In this document: in pieces, positions 35,196 through 43,547 of the stretch
Numbering within the stretch: position 1 is the stretch's first letter
How the letters are laid out: every line of letters starts with the position of its first letter
Assembly: GCA_036397455.1 (NCBI GenBank)
Contig: DASWIX010000080.1
Span: forward strand, 62,001-126,000
DNA length: 64,000 bases
Direction of reading: 5' to 3'
DNA from: JADFNB01 sp036397455
GTDB taxonomy: Bacteria > Gemmatimonadota > Gemmatimonadetes > Gemmatimonadales > GWC2-71-9
Program-made: the position numbers and the translations under genes
The notes under the pieces: model-generated
The model's database searches: none
What the model was told of the DNA's origin: nothing
What the model saw: only the letters and a program-made list of their open reading frames with translations

Positions 35196-35225
35196 CCGCC
35201 GGCGGCGGTCCGCGCCGGCCGAACG

Positions 35226-36503
35226 TCAGGCGACGCTTCCGGCCGGCACGCCCGCCGCCGCCCGGGTATGGGGTTGCGGCGCCGCGCCGGCGTAGAGGTA
35301 ATCACGCGTCAGCGGCCGTTCGTTGTCGATCCCCGGCGTGATGATCACCTGATACAGTTCGTTCTTGCCGTACCGCATGAGCGCCACGCCGTGACTCAGG
35401 TAGATGCGGAACAGGCGCACGAGCTGCTCGTCGTACCTCTCCCGGATCACGTCCACGTTGGCCTCGAACGCGTCGAGCCAGCGGTTGGTCGTGTACGAGT
35501 AGTGCAGCCGCAGGTTCTCCACGTCTTGCACGCGCATGTCGAGTTTCTGCACGCACGCCGTGATTTCGCCGAGCGTTGCCGTGTACACCCCGGGGAACAC
35601 GTGTTTGTTGCCGAACGCGAGCGGCGTACCGGGTTTGATGCGGCCGATCGTGTGCAGCACGAACGTCCCGGTCGGCTTGAGCGATTGCTTGGCAATGGAG
35701 AAGAACGTGTCGTGATGCTCCTTGCCGACGTGCTCCAAACAGCCCACCGACACCACCTTGTCGAACACGCGGCCCTGCTGGGGAAGATCCCGGTAGTTCA
35801 TGTGTTCCACGTGAATCCGGTCCTGCAGCCCCGCCTTCGCGATCCGCCGGTTCGATTCCTCCGCCTGTTCCCTGGAAAGCGTCACGCCGACGCCGCTGAT
35901 GCCATAGTGCTGTGCGGCGTAGATCATCATTCCGCCCCACCCGCAGCCGATGTCCAGCAGCGTCTCGCCTGGTGTGAGCCGTAGCTTGCGGCAGACGTGT
36001 TCGCGTTTCTGATCCTGCGCCAGGTCGATGGGGTCGTCCGGCGTCTTGAAGTAGCCGCAGGTGTACTGCATGTCCTTGTCGAGCCACAGCGCGTAGAAGT
36101 CGTTCCCGAGGTCGTACGGCTCGGAGACGAAGCGCTTGTCGTTCTCGTAGGTGTGCCGCTGGCGCAGGTACTGAAAGAAGACCTTCGCCTGGGCCGGCAG
36201 ATGGCGCAGCACGTTGATCGGGCGGTAGATGACCTTGCGAAACGCGCTCACCATGTCGGTGGTCATGACCATGGTCATGAGATCGACCATGTCACCTTCG
36301 AGATCGATGTCGCCCAGCATGTACGCCTCGCCGAAGCCGAGGTCGACGTTGACGAGGATGGCGCGCATCGCCTTTTCGTTATGGAAAATCAGTTTGAATC
36401 GTGGCTCGCCGTCACCGTATCTGACGGTCGATTTGTCGGGGTAGGTGATGGCAAAAGGCATCCCCGCCGCTTGGGTAAACAGATCGTGGAACAGCGCTTT
36501 CAT
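35226..36503 (-). CDS. cfa: Cyclopropane-fatty-acyl-phospholipid synthase
   Basis: A 425-residue SAM-dependent enzyme that methylenates unsaturated acyl chains of membrane phospholipids. Seen: YDLGNDFYALWLDKDMQYTCGYF, the SAM site LLDIGCGWGGMMIYAA, VTLSREQAEESNRRI, and the active-site stretch VSVGCLEHVGKEHHDTFF, then HTIGRIKPGTPLAF. An N-terminal domain of about 110 residues and a C-terminal helical region give the normal length. The ATG at 36503 is accepted. It is followed at its 5' side by a short gap from the degenerate GGDEF gene on the same strand, but the two have no evident common role. Confidence 0.93.
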   Translation of the reverse strand: MKALFHDLFTQAAGMPFAITYPDKSTVRYGDGEPRFKLIFHNEKAMRAILVNVDLGFGEAYMLGDIDLEGDMVDLMTMVMTTDMVSAFRKVIYRPINVLRHLPAQAKVFFQYLRQRHTYENDKRFVSEPYDLGNDFYALWLDKDMQYTCGYFKTPDDPIDLAQDQKREHVCRKLRLTPGETLLDIGCGWGGMMIYAAQHYGISGVGVTLSREQAEESNRRIAKAGLQDRIHVEHMNYRDLPQQGRVFDKVVSVGCLEHVGKEHHDTFFSIAKQSLKPTGTFVLHTIGRIKPGTPLAFGNKHVFPGVYTATLGEITACVQKLDMRVQDVENLRLHYSYTTNRWLDAFEANVDVIRERYDEQLVRLFRIYLSHGVALMRYGKNELYQVIITPGIDNERPLTRDYLYAGAAPQPHTRAAAGVPAGSVA

Positions 36504-36604
36504 CGGTCACCTGGCGTGCGGGACGTGGGCGGTGAGAACCACCAGTATGTCCGGGTGCACGGGAGCGCGCAAGGACACCTGGTGACGGAGGGCACGCGCC
36601 CGCG

Positions 36605-37906
36605 TCAGTCGGGAATCGCCGACTCCGGCGTCACTTCGATCGACAAGTGCGCGCCAAAGGACGACTGTCCCCACGGGATGACAAGCGCTTTGGCGTCGGC
36701 GCGTATCCGGTCCGCAACGGCGCCGGCGTCGGTGGCGGGAGTCGCCGGCAGGAGAATGCTGAACTCGGCGTCGGTCACCCGAGCCGCCACGTCGCCGTCC
36801 CGGATGCACCGCTGGAGCAGTTGCGCCGTGTACTGCAACGCCGCGTCGACGCCGCGCGGGCCATACTCGTCGGCGATCGCGTCGAGGTCCTCCACACGGA
36901 CCCGGAGGATCCCGTGCGGTTCCTGTTCGTGCCCCTGCAGCACCTGCTCGAATCCCTCGCGATTGAACAGGTGCGCCACCGGGTCGACCAGTCCCTCGCG
37001 GCGGAAGTCGCTGCGCGCAACGGCCCGGTCGATCCGTGCTGCGCCCTCGTCGAGAAACCGGCGCACGGATCCCAGCACCTCCGGATCGGCGATCGGGTTG
37101 CCGCCGAACACGATGGCCGCGCCCAGCCCTTCCCCGTGATGATTGATGGGCAGAGCCACGCCCGGCGTCCCGCGCCACCGGCGCCGCCCGAACGGATCGA
37201 GGCCGAGCAGGTCGTGCAGGCCGACGCCCCGGACGGTCGTCCCGCCCATGCACGCGCGCCCGGCCGCCGAGGTCGCCGAGACCTGGACGCCGAGGAGACG
37301 GTGATCGGTGCCACCGGCGACGGCGTGGATCCTCGCGACCCGGAGTACGGGATCGCGTACCATAACCGCAACCGGCCGTCCGCATTGCGCCGCGACGACC
37401 TCGGCGAGCCGTGACGCGATCCCGGCGATCGATTCCGATCCCATGATCAGCCAATCGGGCAGCTCGTGCGTCCCGTGCTCGTACTCGACATCGACGGCGC
37501 ACTCCGCAACGAACGCCTGGAGATCGTGCAGGATCGCGTCGCTGACCTGCTCGGCGACGGACAGCCGCGCGATCACGGCGCAACCGGCGCCGGCGTAGCC
37601 GGCGGAGATCACGGTGAAGTGACCATCGAGTACCTGTGCGACGTGGTCGCGTCCACCGCGGCGCGCCGTCGCCGCCGCGGTGAGCGCCTGCGATCGGACG
37701 GCCTCCGGAAGATCGGATTGGTCAGTGGACCAATACGGTTCCGCGTGATCGTCGACCAGGCACGCGGCGGGGGCTGCGTGCGCCCGTCGCACCAGGTCGA
37801 TGATATGACGGGCCCCCGCCAGCAGCCGCTCGGGGTGGGCGTGCTGCCGCCCCCGCGCCGGCGTACCCGACATCAACCGCGCCCAAAAGCCCTGCCTTTT
37901 GCTCAT
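36605..37906 (-). CDS. GAF-like/GGDEF-like protein with degenerate active site
   Basis: About 433 residues from MSKRQGFW (ATG at 37906). Residues about 35-160 and 160-280 look like GAF-type sensor domains. The C-terminus carries a GGDEF-domain entry motif (DPVAHLFNREGFEQVL) and a helical middle, but at the active-site hairpin it reads RVTDAEFSILLPAT where GGDEF enzymes have GG(D/E)EF. The glycines are lost, so it probably cannot make cyclic di-GMP and may bind nucleotide or act as a regulator. It has no membrane segment. Confidence 0.7.
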   Translation of the reverse strand: MSKRQGFWARLMSGTPARGRQHAHPERLLAGARHIIDLVRRAHAAPAACLVDDHAEPYWSTDQSDLPEAVRSQALTAAATARRGGRDHVAQVLDGHFTVISAGYAGAGCAVIARLSVAEQVSDAILHDLQAFVAECAVDVEYEHGTHELPDWLIMGSESIAGIASRLAEVVAAQCGRPVAVMVRDPVLRVARIHAVAGGTDHRLLGVQVSATSAAGRACMGGTTVRGVGLHDLLGLDPFGRRRWRGTPGVALPINHHGEGLGAAIVFGGNPIADPEVLGSVRRFLDEGAARIDRAVARSDFRREGLVDPVAHLFNREGFEQVLQGHEQEPHGILRVRVEDLDAIADEYGPRGVDAALQYTAQLLQRCIRDGDVAARVTDAEFSILLPATPATDAGAVADRIRADAKALVIPWGQSSFGAHLSIEVTPESAIPD

Positions 37907-38151
37907 CGTCAACCACCCCCGATTCCCTGACCCGCCCAATCTTCAACGGCGATGGCTTCGGTGCCAGAGGGAGATGCGGGTTGCGTTCCTGCGTTTCGTA
38001 CGGAACCGCTCGCCTTGGGAGCATTTGGGCTGCATCTTGGGACCATGCCCGTGATCACCCCGCAACTGCGAGCCCCCCCGCCACGAGCGCGCCACCGGCC
38101 CACGCAAGAAGTCGAACGTTCGGCGATTTCGATCTCGTCGCCCCCCAACGC
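37907..38151. other. Non-coding stretch before repeat array C
   Basis: No gene is supported here. Minus-strand frames run out of the repeat array and encode only short Ala/Gly-rich peptides. Promoter signals for the GGDEF-like gene on the minus strand should lie here, with a GGGGGTGG ribosome-site-like stretch just before its ATG. Confidence 0.4.
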
Positions 38152-38253
38152 ATCTGCAATCGACAATCTGCAATCAACAATCTGCAATCTGCAATCTGCA
38201 ATCTGCAATCTGCAATCTGCAATCTGCAATCTGCAATCAACAATCAGCAATCA
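38152..38253. repeat. Heptamer-repeat array C (CAATCTG units)
   Basis: About 14 tandem CAATCTG-type heptamers, with central copies almost identical and edge copies diverged. The 3' edge (CTGCAATCAACAATCA) is the same as the right arm of the element at 17708-17728. It ends 8 bp before the start codon of the gene at 38262 and so lies where promoter or leader sequence would be. Confidence 0.88.
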
Positions 38254-38261
38254 GGTGACCC

Positions 38262-38582
38262 ATGATGCTCATTCAGGTCGTTCCGAAAGCCGGCCGCAAC
38301 GCCTATCGCTTGTTGCGCGCTAAGGTCCTGCACGACGCGGCGACCTGGTACTGGAGCGACAAGAAGAAGACACGCCTGCGTCACCTGCAGTCTGACGGGC
38401 ACATCGACGTCGGCAATGCCGACGGGGTGGTGGTGGCTCGTGTGTTTCCCAAGGCGCCGCGCGATCTGTTTTACCTCGGCGAGAAGTTTATCGGCCGGGT
38501 CGTCGCGTGGTTCGAGGACGAGATTGCGGCGATCAACGTGCAGTTCGTCGATGATCCGCCGACACGCAAGCGGCGGCGCTGA
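38262..38582 (+). CDS. Hypothetical small basic protein
   Basis: A 106-residue protein (LIQVVPKAGRNAYRLLRAK, then WYWSDKKKTRLRHLQSDGH and FYLGEKFIGRVVAWFED) ending in a basic tail, TRKRRR. I recognise no family. No membrane segment is visible. The start (ATG at 38262 or 38265) has an AGGTGA ribosome-like site. The gene begins directly after repeat array C, which is odd for a normal promoter arrangement. Confidence 0.55.
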   Translation: MMLIQVVPKAGRNAYRLLRAKVLHDAATWYWSDKKKTRLRHLQSDGHIDVGNADGVVVARVFPKAPRDLFYLGEKFIGRVVAWFEDEIAAINVQFVDDPPTRKRRR

Positions 38583-38593
38583 GACACGCCACA

Positions 38594-39040
38594 TTGAGGC
38601 CGGCCGCTCGCGGTTATCTTATCCCCTTCACGCTGTTTCTGGCGTGTGGTCCGCATGGATACGGCATTCGTACCGAGACCATGCGATGGGCGCCGCACGC
38701 GCACGAGGAACGCGAGTCCCTGGACTTCGTGAGCGCCGAGGTTCGACGCGGGCTGCTCGCCGTGGGGTGTTGGATGCGTTCCGCCGAGTCGGGCCGGATC
38801 GGACAGGAGATGCAAGTGGTTGCCGAATGTGGGGAGGATGATCGGTTGCGGGTTACGATCACTCCGCGGCGCGGCACGGAAGGTGCCACGACCCTGACGT
38901 ACATGGTGCAGATCGACGCGCACAGCTATGGCGCGGACGTGCGCGGCCGAATGCGCGCGGTGGAGCCGTCGGAGCGGGCGCGGTCACGGGCCGATGCGTT
39001 GTATCGGTGGCTCCGATCGCCTGACCGCGTGCGCGAGTGA
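38594..39040 (+). CDS. Small putative lipoprotein, unknown function
   Basis: A 148-residue protein beginning at TTG 38594 with a short hydrophobic leader ending in a lipobox-like LFLAC. The mature part (HEERESLDFVSAEVRRGLL, a Cys pair, a beta-type VVAECGEDDRLRVTITPRRG and YMVQIDAHSYG) has no family I can name. It starts 11 bp after the previous gene's stop, so they may be co-transcribed. A TTG start and short leader make the exact N-terminus uncertain. Confidence 0.55.
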   Translation: MRPAARGYLIPFTLFLACGPHGYGIRTETMRWAPHAHEERESLDFVSAEVRRGLLAVGCWMRSAESGRIGQEMQVVAECGEDDRLRVTITPRRGTEGATTLTYMVQIDAHSYGADVRGRMRAVEPSERARSRADALYRWLRSPDRVRE

Positions 39041-39114
39041 GGTCGGACGCGCCCGCTTGCCGAATGTCTTCCTGGCGCGTATATCTGCCGCCGGGCATCC
39101 ACTCAGGGGCTCTC

Positions 39115-40467
39115 ATGCTACGCACCGTCTTCGCCGCGCTCGTCCTCGTCAGCGCCGTCTCAGCACCGGCACCGGCCCAACGCCAGCAATCCGGGGTGCC
39201 CGCGCAGTTGCGGAGTCGGGGGCACCGGATGCTCGAGCAGATACGTGAAACGCTCGAGCAGCACTACTTCGATTCGACGTTTCATGGCGTGGACATGGCC
39301 GCCGCCTTCGTGCGGGCCGACAGCGCGATCGACACGGCGGCCTCTCCCGCAGAGCTGATGGCGGCGATCGCGGCGTACGTTGGCACGCTCAACGACACGC
39401 ACACGGCGTTCTCGCCACCCGCCCTGAACGTCCGCGTCAGGTACGGCTGGAGCCCGCGCATGGTGGGCGTGGAGTGCTTCGTCGCGGACGTGACGGAAGG
39501 AAGCGATGCCGCGGCGAAAGGGCTCGCGGTCGGCGACCGGGTGCTCGCGATCGACGGCATCCGCCCAACCCGGGAGAACCTCGGGGTGATCTTCTACGTG
39601 TATTACCGCCTCAGCCCGCGGCCGGGGATGCGGCTGGTCGTCCAGCGCCCGGACGGCACCCAGGAGGAGATGATCGTGGACGCCGAGATGGAGCGACGGC
39701 CGCCGGTGACCGATCTCACCGATAATTCCCAGATTCACTTCTACCTCGAGTCGGTCCGAGGCGAGAATCACCCGGTGCACCATACCGTGGTGCTGGGGGA
39801 CTCCGTGATGGTGTGGCGCATGCACGGCTTCGTCTCGGGAAAAGGCGCGAGCCGCACGACCAGCGGGATCCATGGGAACTACGATCACTTCATCGATGAG
39901 ATCATGGCGGAAGCTCGCAAGTACCCACACCTGGTGCTCGACCTGCGCGGGAACGGAGGCGGCCTGGTCGCCTCGCAACTGCGGCTGCTCGGCCATTTTG
40001 TCGGTGAACGGACGCTGGAGTTGACGGAACACCGTCGAGACACGGTCATAGACCGATACATCGACCCGGTGAGTGATCGGCCGTATGCCGGTTCCGTGAC
40101 CGTGTTGATCGACAGCGAGTCGGCGTCCGCGGCGGAACTCACCACCCGACTGCTGCAGCGCAGCGGCAAGGCGACCGTCGTCGGGGACCGTTCGATGGGT
40201 GCCGTCGTGATGGCGTCGTACCACTCCCTCGCGACGGGGGGCTCGGGCCGTCGCATGGAGTACGGGCTGAACGTGACGATGTCGGAACTCATCCTGCCCG
40301 GTGGGGAGAACCTCGAACACCAAGGCGTCACGCCGAATATCGCGCTGCTGCCGACACCGTCGGACTACCGGGACAAGCGGGATCCGGCGCTCGCGTTCGC
40401 GCTGGAGCTTCTGGGCATCAACCTCGATCCCGCCGCGGCCTTCACCCTCTTCGATGGGGACAACTAA
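39115..40467 (+). CDS. Secreted S41-family (tail-specific protease-like) peptidase
   Basis: About 450 residues from MLRTVFAALVLVSAVSAP (signal peptide; cleavage near APAQ). A PDZ-like domain (AKGLAVGDRVLAIDGIRP) precedes the S41 core: HLVLDLRGNGGG, then DSESASAAELTTRLLQ with the expected Ser, and LPGGENLEHQGVTPN. Where CtpA-type enzymes have Lys in GEKTFGKG, this one reads GDRSMGAVV, so the usual catalytic Lys is missing; some S41 groups use a different set, but reduced activity is possible. Upstream in-frame Mets add only signal-less sequence. Confidence 0.85.
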   Translation: MLRTVFAALVLVSAVSAPAPAQRQQSGVPAQLRSRGHRMLEQIRETLEQHYFDSTFHGVDMAAAFVRADSAIDTAASPAELMAAIAAYVGTLNDTHTAFSPPALNVRVRYGWSPRMVGVECFVADVTEGSDAAAKGLAVGDRVLAIDGIRPTRENLGVIFYVYYRLSPRPGMRLVVQRPDGTQEEMIVDAEMERRPPVTDLTDNSQIHFYLESVRGENHPVHHTVVLGDSVMVWRMHGFVSGKGASRTTSGIHGNYDHFIDEIMAEARKYPHLVLDLRGNGGGLVASQLRLLGHFVGERTLELTEHRRDTVIDRYIDPVSDRPYAGSVTVLIDSESASAAELTTRLLQRSGKATVVGDRSMGAVVMASYHSLATGGSGRRMEYGLNVTMSELILPGGENLEHQGVTPNIALLPTPSDYRDKRDPALAFALELLGINLDPAAAFTLFDGDN

Positions 40468-40714
40468 GGACTTCGCGAGGGGCCTGTGTGATCAACGACC
40501 TCCCGGCTATATTTCACGCGAGTTTCGTCCGAGACAGCCGCTTTAGATGGTTCGGTGCTGTGCCCCAAGCTGTCATTGCCGGTTCGGCGACGCCCGACCG
40601 GCAGTTCCCTTACGGTGATCCGTCGCCAACCGCTACCCGGGCTGATCCAGTTTGTACCGCCGAGCCGAACCCGGTTGTCCGGGGGGCCGCTATCGAGTCG
40701 AAAGGAAGACCCGC

Positions 40715-41449
40715 GTGAAGTCATCGCCCGCCGCGAAGAAGACCGCTCCCGCTTCGAAAAAAACCACCAAGCCGGCCGCAAAGAACGTCGCGAAACACGT
40801 GGCGAAGAGCAGCGATACAATCGGGAGGATGATACGCGACCGCCTGAAAGCGGTCGAGCGCTCGCCGGCGGAACTGGCTGAAGCGGTCGAGGTGCCCATC
40901 GAGTACGTCGAGGACCTGATGTCCGGCCGCCGCCGCCCGCCGCGGCCGGAGCGGACCGATCTGTACGACCGGATGACGTCCTTCCTGCAACTGAGCCGGA
41001 ATGACCTGGCCACCTGTGCCAAACTCGAGCGTGAGGCGACTGCACCGGCGAAGATCCCGGCCCCCAAGCCGACCGTACGGAAGGCACTGCTCGACCTGTG
41101 TGACCCGAAGACCGCGAAGAAGCTGGAGCAGCGACGATCCAAGAATGGCCACGCCGAGTTGAGTGAGTTCTTCCAGCGCCTGCTGGACGTCACCCAGAGC
41201 ACGGTGCGCCGGCTGTTGACAGATCAGATCAGCTTGCGAATCGCCGCGCAGGGGTCACCGAGTAGTTACGCGGCTATGCGCCTCCAGGTGCTGGAGTTCC
41301 TCGATACGACGCCTGATACGCTCACGATCGACGACCTGACCAAGTTCCTCAGGCCACGCGTGGCATCGTGGGATGTCGATTGGGATACCGGGGCGCTCAA
41401 GGTCGTGCTGCACTCCAGCAATCCCGACGGGCCGCCCTCCGCGGGCTGA
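40715..41449 (+). CDS. HTH protein with Lys/Ala-rich histone-like N-terminal tail
   Basis: A 244-residue protein from GTG 40715 (AAGGAAG ribosome site 7 bp upstream). The first 35 residues are almost only Lys, Ala, Ser, Pro (SSPAAKKTAPASKKTTKPAA), like the basic tails of histone H1-like bacterial proteins. A Cro/C1-type helix-turn-helix region follows (RLKAVERSPAELAEAVEV, then YVEDLMSGRRRPP), and a second helical domain after about residue 120 (FFQRLLDVTQSTVRRLL). No enzyme motif. A DNA-binding regulator or nucleoid protein is likely, but its target is unknown. It is convergent with the TlpA-like gene. Confidence 0.7.
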   Translation: MKSSPAAKKTAPASKKTTKPAAKNVAKHVAKSSDTIGRMIRDRLKAVERSPAELAEAVEVPIEYVEDLMSGRRRPPRPERTDLYDRMTSFLQLSRNDLATCAKLEREATAPAKIPAPKPTVRKALLDLCDPKTAKKLEQRRSKNGHAELSEFFQRLLDVTQSTVRRLLTDQISLRIAAQGSPSSYAAMRLQVLEFLDTTPDTLTIDDLTKFLRPRVASWDVDWDTGALKVVLHSSNPDGPPSAG

Positions 41450-41463
41450 CGCCGTGGCGGAGG
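41436..41463. terminator. Possible bidirectional hairpin between convergent genes
   Basis: CCTCCGC (41436-41442) and GCGGAGG (41457-41463) form a 7-bp stem around a 14-base loop, exactly between two convergent stop codons. There is no T-run, so intrinsic termination is only a suggestion from position. Confidence 0.3.
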
Positions 41464-42693
41464 CTACGGCCGGGCGACCGATTCCTGCAGCAGCGACTCG
41501 ACGAACTCCCTGAACTCGCGCTGCAACGCCTCGTGCGAGGCGCCCAGCGCGGGGCCGTAGAATCCCGAATGAACCCGGCGAACCCGACCCGTGCGATCGA
41601 GAAAGATCGTGGTCGGAAACGCGATGGGACCGGAGAGCTGCGGTTGGGTCGCCTGCGGTGAGTCGTCGTCGTTCACACCGGCAAGCAGCAGCGGAAAGGG
41701 AATGGTGAACTTATCACGGTATCGACGGACCAGCGCACCGTCCACCGCGGTGTCCCCGCTCACCTCGTATGCCAGCCCGACGATCTCGAGGCCCCGGTCG
41801 TGGTAGCGGCGGTACAAGTCGACCATCAGCGGCGCGGCGTCGTGACAGGTGGGACACCAGGTACCGATGATATCCACCAGCACCACCTTGCCCGCGAACC
41901 GCGCATCGTCGTGCGACACCACCACGCCATCCAGATCCGGAAACGCGAACCGAAACGGGCCACTCGAGTCGGCACGCGCGACCTCGGTGGGCGGGGTCAG
42001 ATGCGGCCGGCCGGTGCTGCGGACCGCGACGAACGGGGTCTGGGCGCGCGCGCCGGCATGGAAAACGCCGCGTAAGGTGTCACCATCGACCTGCCCGGTC
42101 AGCAGGTAGACGAACGAACCGTCGAAGTGCGCCATCGAGAACGATTCGGCCTCGGTACCGCCCCAGAACAGACCGTAATCTCCCGTGTTCGATACGATCG
42201 TCCCTTCGAGGCCGTGCGCGGTCCGACGCACTTCGATGACGCGGGGACTGGGTTTCTCGAGCGGAGCGAACGTCGCGTCCCAGCGCCCGACGAGCTCGTC
42301 GCGAGGCGGGGTCATGCTCCACGTGCCTCGCGCGGCCCGAAACGGAATCGTCCGCGGCCCGCGATTGCCCACGTTGCGGTAGAACCCGATCAGGGAATCA
42401 CCGGCGACCACGGCGCGGATCGCCGCCCCGTAGTCAGCCATGTCGAACAACACCGAGTCGCCAGCCAGCGTCGCCACGGTCGTGAACGGGTCGCACCGGC
42501 CGCCGTTACACAACTGCCCGCCGACCCCGTCCGGCCCGGACGCGAACGCCATCCGAAACCGCAGCGGGCCTCCCGCCAGGTCCAGCGCCGCCTTCCACGC
42601 GCCGGGCAGCGATCCCGCGGCGCCGCCTTGCAGCGCCTCAGCCGGCTGGGCGACCAGCAGGCCAGCCACGAGTCCGAGCCACGGGCATCTCAT
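41464..42693 (-). CDS. Secreted TlpA/ResA-like thioredoxin-fold protein
   Basis: A 409-residue protein with signal peptide (LVAGLLVAQPAEA). Residues about 25-240 are beta-rich with repeated blocks (DSLIGFYRNVGNRGPRTIPF, GLEGTIVSNTGDYGLFWGG). The C-terminal thioredoxin fold has the redox pair in GTWCPTCHDAAP (about residues 279-283) and the cis-Pro region AFPTTIFLDRTG. It would reduce or exchange disulfides outside the cytoplasm. The DUF1684 gene ends 4 bp upstream, so both are in one operon. Confidence 0.88.
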   Translation of the reverse strand: MRCPWLGLVAGLLVAQPAEALQGGAAGSLPGAWKAALDLAGGPLRFRMAFASGPDGVGGQLCNGGRCDPFTTVATLAGDSVLFDMADYGAAIRAVVAGDSLIGFYRNVGNRGPRTIPFRAARGTWSMTPPRDELVGRWDATFAPLEKPSPRVIEVRRTAHGLEGTIVSNTGDYGLFWGGTEAESFSMAHFDGSFVYLLTGQVDGDTLRGVFHAGARAQTPFVAVRSTGRPHLTPPTEVARADSSGPFRFAFPDLDGVVVSHDDARFAGKVVLVDIIGTWCPTCHDAAPLMVDLYRRYHDRGLEIVGLAYEVSGDTAVDGALVRRYRDKFTIPFPLLLAGVNDDDSPQATQPQLSGPIAFPTTIFLDRTGRVRRVHSGFYGPALGASHEALQREFREFVESLLQESVARP

Positions 42694-42697
42694 GACG

Positions 42698-43525
42698 TCA
42701 TTCCGGATCGCCCGCGTGATAGCGTTCGCCCGCTTCGATCGAGACCTCGATCTGGTTGCCGCGCCAGGGGAGGGGACAGGGGAAGATGCTGTTGTACGCG
42801 CAAAACGGATTGCGTGCCCGGTTGAAGTCGGCTCGATACCGTCCGTCGCCGAGCGGCTGTAGCGCGAGAAAACGCCCGGCGGGATACGTGCCGGCGCCGC
42901 TGCTCCCGTCGCGAAAGAAGATGTTCAACTCCGATTCCTCGGACCCGGGTTCCGGCATGCGATAGACCGTGAGTCGCAACCCACGGCCGGACATCTCACC
43001 GACGAACGAGCCGGCCAGCGTGGCCTCGACTTCCAGTCCGTCGAGCCCGAGCATCCGGCGCGTTTCCCGGCGGTCGGGCGGCAGCAGCGTGCCGGCGATC
43101 ACCACCGCCGGATCGATCGGATACCACCCCGGCGGGTTAACCTCCGGCGGGACCCCGAAGACCGTCACGCGGGAATCTCCACGGTCACCGCCAACCCGGA
43201 TGCGCCAGCCGGCCAGCGGCACATCCCGGTTGCGCGGGACGGTTCGCTCTCCGTCGGATGTGCGCAAGGTCAGCCGCAGCATGCCTTGCGTGAGTGTTGC
43301 CGGCGGCAAGGTCGCGAGGGCGGGATCGCCGCCGGGACCGAAGACGAGGTCGCCGGTGAACGGTTGGTGGTAGATCGCGGCATACGGCGAGACGGGCGAC
43401 GTCGCGAGCCAACGCGCGAAGTCGGCGCGCTCGGCGTCGAGGTTCGCCGACGTCTGGGCGGCGCTCGCGCGCCCGCTTAGTAGCGCGACCGTCAGGCAGC
43501 ACCCCGCGCGCGCCAGACTCCTCAC
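42698..43525 (-). CDS. DUF1684 protein, secreted
   Basis: About 275 residues from GTG 43525 (RSLARAGCCLTVALLSG, signal peptide). Family wording is clear near the C-terminus: FFRDGSSGAGTYPAGRFL, YRADFNRARNPFCAYNS and CPLPWRGNQIEVSIEAGE. The family has no assigned function; the pattern of conserved Asn, Arg and Cys suggests an enzyme. It lies first in a two-gene unit with the TlpA-like gene, 4 bp apart, so the thioredoxin may maintain its Cys residues. Confidence 0.85.
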   Translation of the reverse strand: MRSLARAGCCLTVALLSGRASAAQTSANLDAERADFARWLATSPVSPYAAIYHQPFTGDLVFGPGGDPALATLPPATLTQGMLRLTLRTSDGERTVPRNRDVPLAGWRIRVGGDRGDSRVTVFGVPPEVNPPGWYPIDPAVVIAGTLLPPDRRETRRMLGLDGLEVEATLAGSFVGEMSGRGLRLTVYRMPEPGSEESELNIFFRDGSSGAGTYPAGRFLALQPLGDGRYRADFNRARNPFCAYNSIFPCPLPWRGNQIEVSIEAGERYHAGDPE

Positions 43526-43547
43526 GGGCAATCTCGGCGTCGGATAC

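Noticed and set aside
38055..38243. Small minus-strand gene overlapping repeat array C
   Set aside because: Its N-terminus consists of repeat-encoded residues (LQIADCR units) and its remainder is Ala/Gly-rich; no family or ribosome site supports it.
38152..38253. CRISPR array
   Set aside because: The units are only 7 bp and there are no unique spacers, so the arrays at 17582, 22294 and 38152 are simple tandem repeats, not CRISPR.
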